16,536 nucleotides of DNA from Actinomycetes bacterium (lineage in GTDB: Bacteria > Actinomycetota > CALGFH01), in NCBI GenBank assembly GCA_030152105.1, contig JASLIH010000244.1, positions 1 through 16,536 of the forward strand, read 5' to 3'. Made by a program: the position numbers and the translations under genes. Below, piece by piece: positions 13,760-16,536 of this stretch (within the stretch, counting starts at the first letter, position 1; every line of letters starts with the position of its first letter). The notes beneath the pieces were generated by a model, which was given only the letters and a program-made list of their open reading frames with translations, searched no databases and was not told the origin of the DNA.

Positions 13760-15179
13760 GCGCGCCTGGGCCCGCACGGTCCTGGTCCTCGCCGCCCTCG
13801 CCGCCCTGCTGGTGGTGCTGGCCCCGGCCGCCATGGCCCAGGGCCAGCCGGCCGACCCCACCCAGCAGCGTTGCGACAGCATCCCCAACCCGGTGGCCCG
13901 CAACGTCTGCCAGGCCGGGACCAACCCCGGCCAGGCGGTCACCAGCGCGGTCGCCGGCGCGGCCCAGAACGTGGTCTCCACCGCCGGCGACAGCGCCCTG
14001 CGCAGCTTCACCGCCGCCGTGGCCGCGGCCGGCAAGTTCTTCCTCGAGAAGGTGGGCGCCCTGATCCAGGGCACCACCAGCCCCGACGTGGTCAACGCGA
14101 GCTGGTTCGCCTCCCAGTACCGGGTGATGCTGGCCCTGGCCGTGGTCATCGCCCTGCCCATCCTGCTGGTCTCGGTGGCCCAGTCGATCGTGCGGGCCGA
14201 CGGCATGCAGGCCATCCGCTCGGCCTTTGTGTTCCTGCCCCTGGCCGCCATCCTGTCGGCCGTCGGCCCGGCCATGGCCCAGATGCTGATCAACATCAGC
14301 GACTGGATGAGCGCCGCCCTTGGCGCCAACGCCAGCGCCGACGCCCAGAAGTTCATGAGCGACGCCGGCGGCGCCCTGGCCAGCCTCGGCGCCGGCTCGG
14401 TCAACCCGGCCGCCCCGGTGTTCGGCGTGCTGCTGGGGGCCCTGGTCGTCACCCTCGGAGCGCTGTCCATCTGGCTGGAGCTGCTGCTGCGGGCGGCCGC
14501 CATCTACATCTCGGTGCTGTTCCTGCCCCTGGCCCTCTCGGCGATGATCTGGCCGGCGGGCTGGCGCTGGTGCCGGCGGCTGATCGAGTTCCTCATCGCC
14601 ATCATCTTCGCCAAGGTGTTCATCGTTGCCATCATCAACCTGGCCGCGGCCGGGCTGGCCCGGGGCGGGCTGGGCGACAAGTTCGAGGGTGTCCTGGCCG
14701 GCGGTGCCCTGCTGCTGATGGCCGCCTTCACCCCGGTCGCCCTGCTCAAGCTCATCCCCCTGGCCGAGGCGGCGGTGGTCACGGCCGGGCACCAGCGGGC
14801 CGCCCTGCGCCAGGCGACCGCGGGCGCCACCGCCCTCACCACCAGCTCCTCGGTGGTCTCGGGCATGATCAACACCCGCTTCCGCACCAGCGCCGGCGCC
14901 GGCCCGGCGGCGGCGGCCGGGTTCGGCCCCCCGGCGGCGGCCGCGGCCGCCGGGGCGGCGGTCGTCGGGACGGCCCGCAACCGCGCCACCTCCAGCTTCG
15001 CCGCCATGAGCTCGGCCGATGAGGGCGGCGGCGGGGAGTCGGCGGCCCCGGCGGCGATCCGCTCCTCGGCCCGCCCGTCCGCGGCCAACGTCGGTGGCAA
15101 CGGCGGCGCCAGCAGTGCTGGCACCAAGCCGCTGAAGCTCCCCGACCTGTCCGGCGGCGAGCGAGGGTCGGATGCGTAG
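13743..15179 (+). CDS. Multi-pass membrane protein, VirB6/TrbL-like type IV secretion component
   Basis: 478 residues. A hydrophobic N-terminal segment ends in AMAQ near residue 33 and looks like a signal peptide or first helix. It is followed by a Cys-bearing external stretch and about six hydrophobic helices near 127-150, 160-183, 224-246, 250-270, 281-304 and 316-340. The pattern WLELLLRAAAIYISVLFLP and the later WPAGWRWCRRLIEFLIAIIFAKV is typical of TrbL/VirB6 channel proteins in actinobacteria. The last 130 residues are Ala/Gly/Ser rich and disordered. ATG at 13743 has AAGGAG seven bases upstream and overlaps the preceding gene by 17 bases. The stop overlaps the SCO6880-like gene by 8 bases, so all three are probably co-translated. 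Exact family is not certain. Confidence 0.82.
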   Translation: MHQDRRRAWARTVLVLAALAALLVVLAPAAMAQGQPADPTQQRCDSIPNPVARNVCQAGTNPGQAVTSAVAGAAQNVVSTAGDSALRSFTAAVAAAGKFFLEKVGALIQGTTSPDVVNASWFASQYRVMLALAVVIALPILLVSVAQSIVRADGMQAIRSAFVFLPLAAILSAVGPAMAQMLINISDWMSAALGANASADAQKFMSDAGGALASLGAGSVNPAAPVFGVLLGALVVTLGALSIWLELLLRAAAIYISVLFLPLALSAMIWPAGWRWCRRLIEFLIAIIFAKVFIVAIINLAAAGLARGGLGDKFEGVLAGGALLLMAAFTPVALLKLIPLAEAAVVTAGHQRAALRQATAGATALTTSSSVVSGMINTRFRTSAGAGPAAAAGFGPPAAAAAAGAAVVGTARNRATSSFAAMSSADEGGGGESAAPAAIRSSARPSAANVGGNGGASSAGTKPLKLPDLSGGERGSDA

Positions 15180-16536
15180 CCCCCTGGAGATCCGCTACCG
15201 TTTCGGGCCGCTGGAACGGCGCGGCTGGGTCGGCTCGCTCCGCCCCGGCCAGCTGGTCATCCTGTCCGCGGCCGTGTTCTTCACCATCCTCCTGGTCCAG
15301 GCCCTCAAGAGCGGCCTCGGGCTGCTGGGCGGCGTGATCCTCCTCAGCCTGGGGGCGCTCCTCACCTTTGTGCCCCTCCATGGGCGGCCCCTCAACGAGT
15401 GGGTCCCAGTGATCGGAGTGTTCATGGCCCGCAAGGCGACCGGACGCAGCCGCTTCCGCTCGCGCGCCCCCGAAGCCGGCACCCGGTTCGCCGGCGGTGA
15501 CGAGCCGGTCAAGCTGCCCGACTCCATCGGCAAGGTGGAGCTGCTCGCCTTCCCGTTCCGCGGGGTCGAGCTGGGCGTGCTCGCCGACCGGACCAACCAC
15601 ACCTTCTCGGCCGTCATCCAGGCCAGGGCGCGCTCGTTCGTGCTCCTCGACCCGGTCGACAAGGCCCACCGGCTGGCCGGCTGGGCCGGGGTGATCGCCG
15701 GCCTGGCCCGCGAGGGCAGCCCGATCAGCCGGGTCCAGTGGATGGAGCGCACCGCCCCCGACGACCCCGACGCCCTCAGCCGCTACCTGCGCGAGGCCAT
15801 CGACCCCTCCATCGGCCTTGACGCCCTGCCCCTGCAGAGCTACCTGCGCCTGACCCACGCCGCCGCCCCGGTCACCGAGCAGCACGAGCTCTACGTCGTG
15901 CTCCAGGTGAACGCCGGCAAGGCCGGCCGGGCCATCAAGCAGGCCGGCGGCAAGGACACCGGTGCCTGCCTGGTCCTGGCCAGGGAGCTGGAGACGATGG
16001 CCCGCCGCCTCGAGTCGGCCGAGGTCGAGGTCCTCCACGCCCTCGGCCCGCGCCGCCTGGCGGCGACCATCCGGCTGTCGTACGACCCGCACGCCCGGGC
16101 CAACCTGGCCCGGCTGGACAGCGTCGACCCCGACCGCTCGGGCGGCGTCTCCCCGCGCAACGCCTGGCCGATGCGCGCTGAGGAGCACTGGGGCTACTAC
16201 CGCACCAACGACGTCGTCCACGCCACCTACTGGATCGCCGAGTGGCCCCGCATCGACGTCGGCCCCGACTTCCTGGCCCCCCTGCTCGTCCAGACCCGGT
16301 CCATGCGCACCGTGGCCGTGACGATGGAGCCGGTGCCGCCGCTGAAGGCGATGCGCGCCGTCGGGTTCGCCAAGACCGCCGACGTCGCCGACGACGAGCT
16401 GCGCCAGAAGCTCGGCTTCCTCGGCACCGCCAAGCGCCGCAACCAGGCCGACGCCGTGAACCGCCGCGAGCAGGAGCTCGCCGACGGCCACGCCGACGTC
16501 CGCTTCTCCGGCTACATCACCGTCACCGCCGACAGC
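15172..16536 (+). CDS. SCO6880-family type IV secretion-associated protein, 3' truncated by window
   Basis: 455 residues are in the window and the frame is open to the last base. The N-terminal sequence (IRYRFGPLERRGWVGSLRPGQ) is the hallmark start of SCO6880-family proteins of actinobacterial conjugation/type IV secretion loci. Two membrane helices at about 27-45 and 48-67 form a PrgI-like anchor, and a long cytoplasmic region follows. Family members are near 490 residues, so only the tail is missing. In related loci the next genes are usually a VirB4-like ATPase and a TraG/VirD4-like coupling ATPase. ATG at 15172 has GAGGG upstream and overlaps the previous stop by 8 bases. The biochemical role of the family is not established. 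Confidence 0.85.
   Translation, partial: MRSPLEIRYRFGPLERRGWVGSLRPGQLVILSAAVFFTILLVQALKSGLGLLGGVILLSLGALLTFVPLHGRPLNEWVPVIGVFMARKATGRSRFRSRAPEAGTRFAGGDEPVKLPDSIGKVELLAFPFRGVELGVLADRTNHTFSAVIQARARSFVLLDPVDKAHRLAGWAGVIAGLAREGSPISRVQWMERTAPDDPDALSRYLREAIDPSIGLDALPLQSYLRLTHAAAPVTEQHELYVVLQVNAGKAGRAIKQAGGKDTGACLVLARELETMARRLESAEVEVLHALGPRRLAATIRLSYDPHARANLARLDSVDPDRSGGVSPRNAWPMRAEEHWGYYRTNDVVHATYWIAEWPRIDVGPDFLAPLLVQTRSMRTVAVTMEPVPPLKAMRAVGFAKTADVADDELRQKLGFLGTAKRRNQADAVNRREQELADGHADVRFSGYITVTADS

Noticed and set aside
12770..14503. 577-codon minus-strand frame opposite the VirB8-like and VirB6-like genes
   Set aside because: No motif and skewed composition. The plus-strand genes have ribosome sites, membrane helices and coupled overlaps.
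14869..16491. 540-codon minus-strand frame opposite the SCO6880-family gene
   Set aside because: Repetitive Gly/Val/Asp/His composition without domains; shadow of the plus-strand gene with its hallmark N-terminus.

Overview
The window is very GC-rich DNA (about 70% or more by eye) with dense, often overlapping genes, GTG starts, a possible leaderless promoter and an SCO6880-family secretion gene. This fits a chromosomal segment of an actinobacterium (Actinomycetota). Genus cannot be judged from the sequence. No rRNA, tRNA, CRISPR array, transposase, integrase or relaxase was seen.

Layout. (1) 1-876, plus: the C-terminal part of a secreted subtilisin-like (S8) protease cut by the window edge. 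A perfect 12-bp-stem hairpin follows, between converging genes. (2) 919-8172, minus: a compact seven-gene run. In transcription order it reads: luciferase-like flavin-dependent oxidoreductase, small and large subunits of a hydroquinone 1,2-dioxygenase (hapC, hapD), an aldehyde dehydrogenase in the position of 4-hydroxymuconic semialdehyde dehydrogenase (hapE), maleylacetate reductase (hapF), a lipoprotein solute-binding protein and a MoxR-type AAA+ ATPase. The last four genes are joined by three one-base TGATG stop/start overlaps. (3) 8171-10008, plus: a CoxE-type VWA protein whose start codon overlaps that of the divergent oxidoreductase, followed by a small antibiotic biosynthesis (quinol) monooxygenase-domain protein. 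(4) 10018-10986, minus: a lytic transglycosylase-NlpC/P60 cell-wall hydrolase. (5) 11214-16536, plus: ParA/MinD-like ATPase, two-helix pilin-like protein, single-pass VirB8/TcpC-like candidate, multi-pass VirB6/TrbL-like protein and the start of an SCO6880-family protein. This looks like the front of an actinobacterial type IV secretion/conjugation-type locus.

How they work together. HapCD would open the hydroquinone ring to 4-hydroxymuconic semialdehyde, HapE would oxidise that to maleylacetate, and HapF would reduce maleylacetate to 3-oxoadipate. The three iron ligands known for the dioxygenase large subunit are present at the expected spacing. The MoxR ATPase at one end and the VWA protein at the other form a split version of the AAA+/VWA pairs that mature or activate metalloenzymes (CoxD/CoxE, CbbQ/CbbO, NorQ/NorD). 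I infer, without proof, that they may serve the iron dioxygenase or another metal enzyme of this locus. The right-hand block appears unrelated in function: the wall hydrolase would open peptidoglycan for the envelope-spanning machine encoded next to it.
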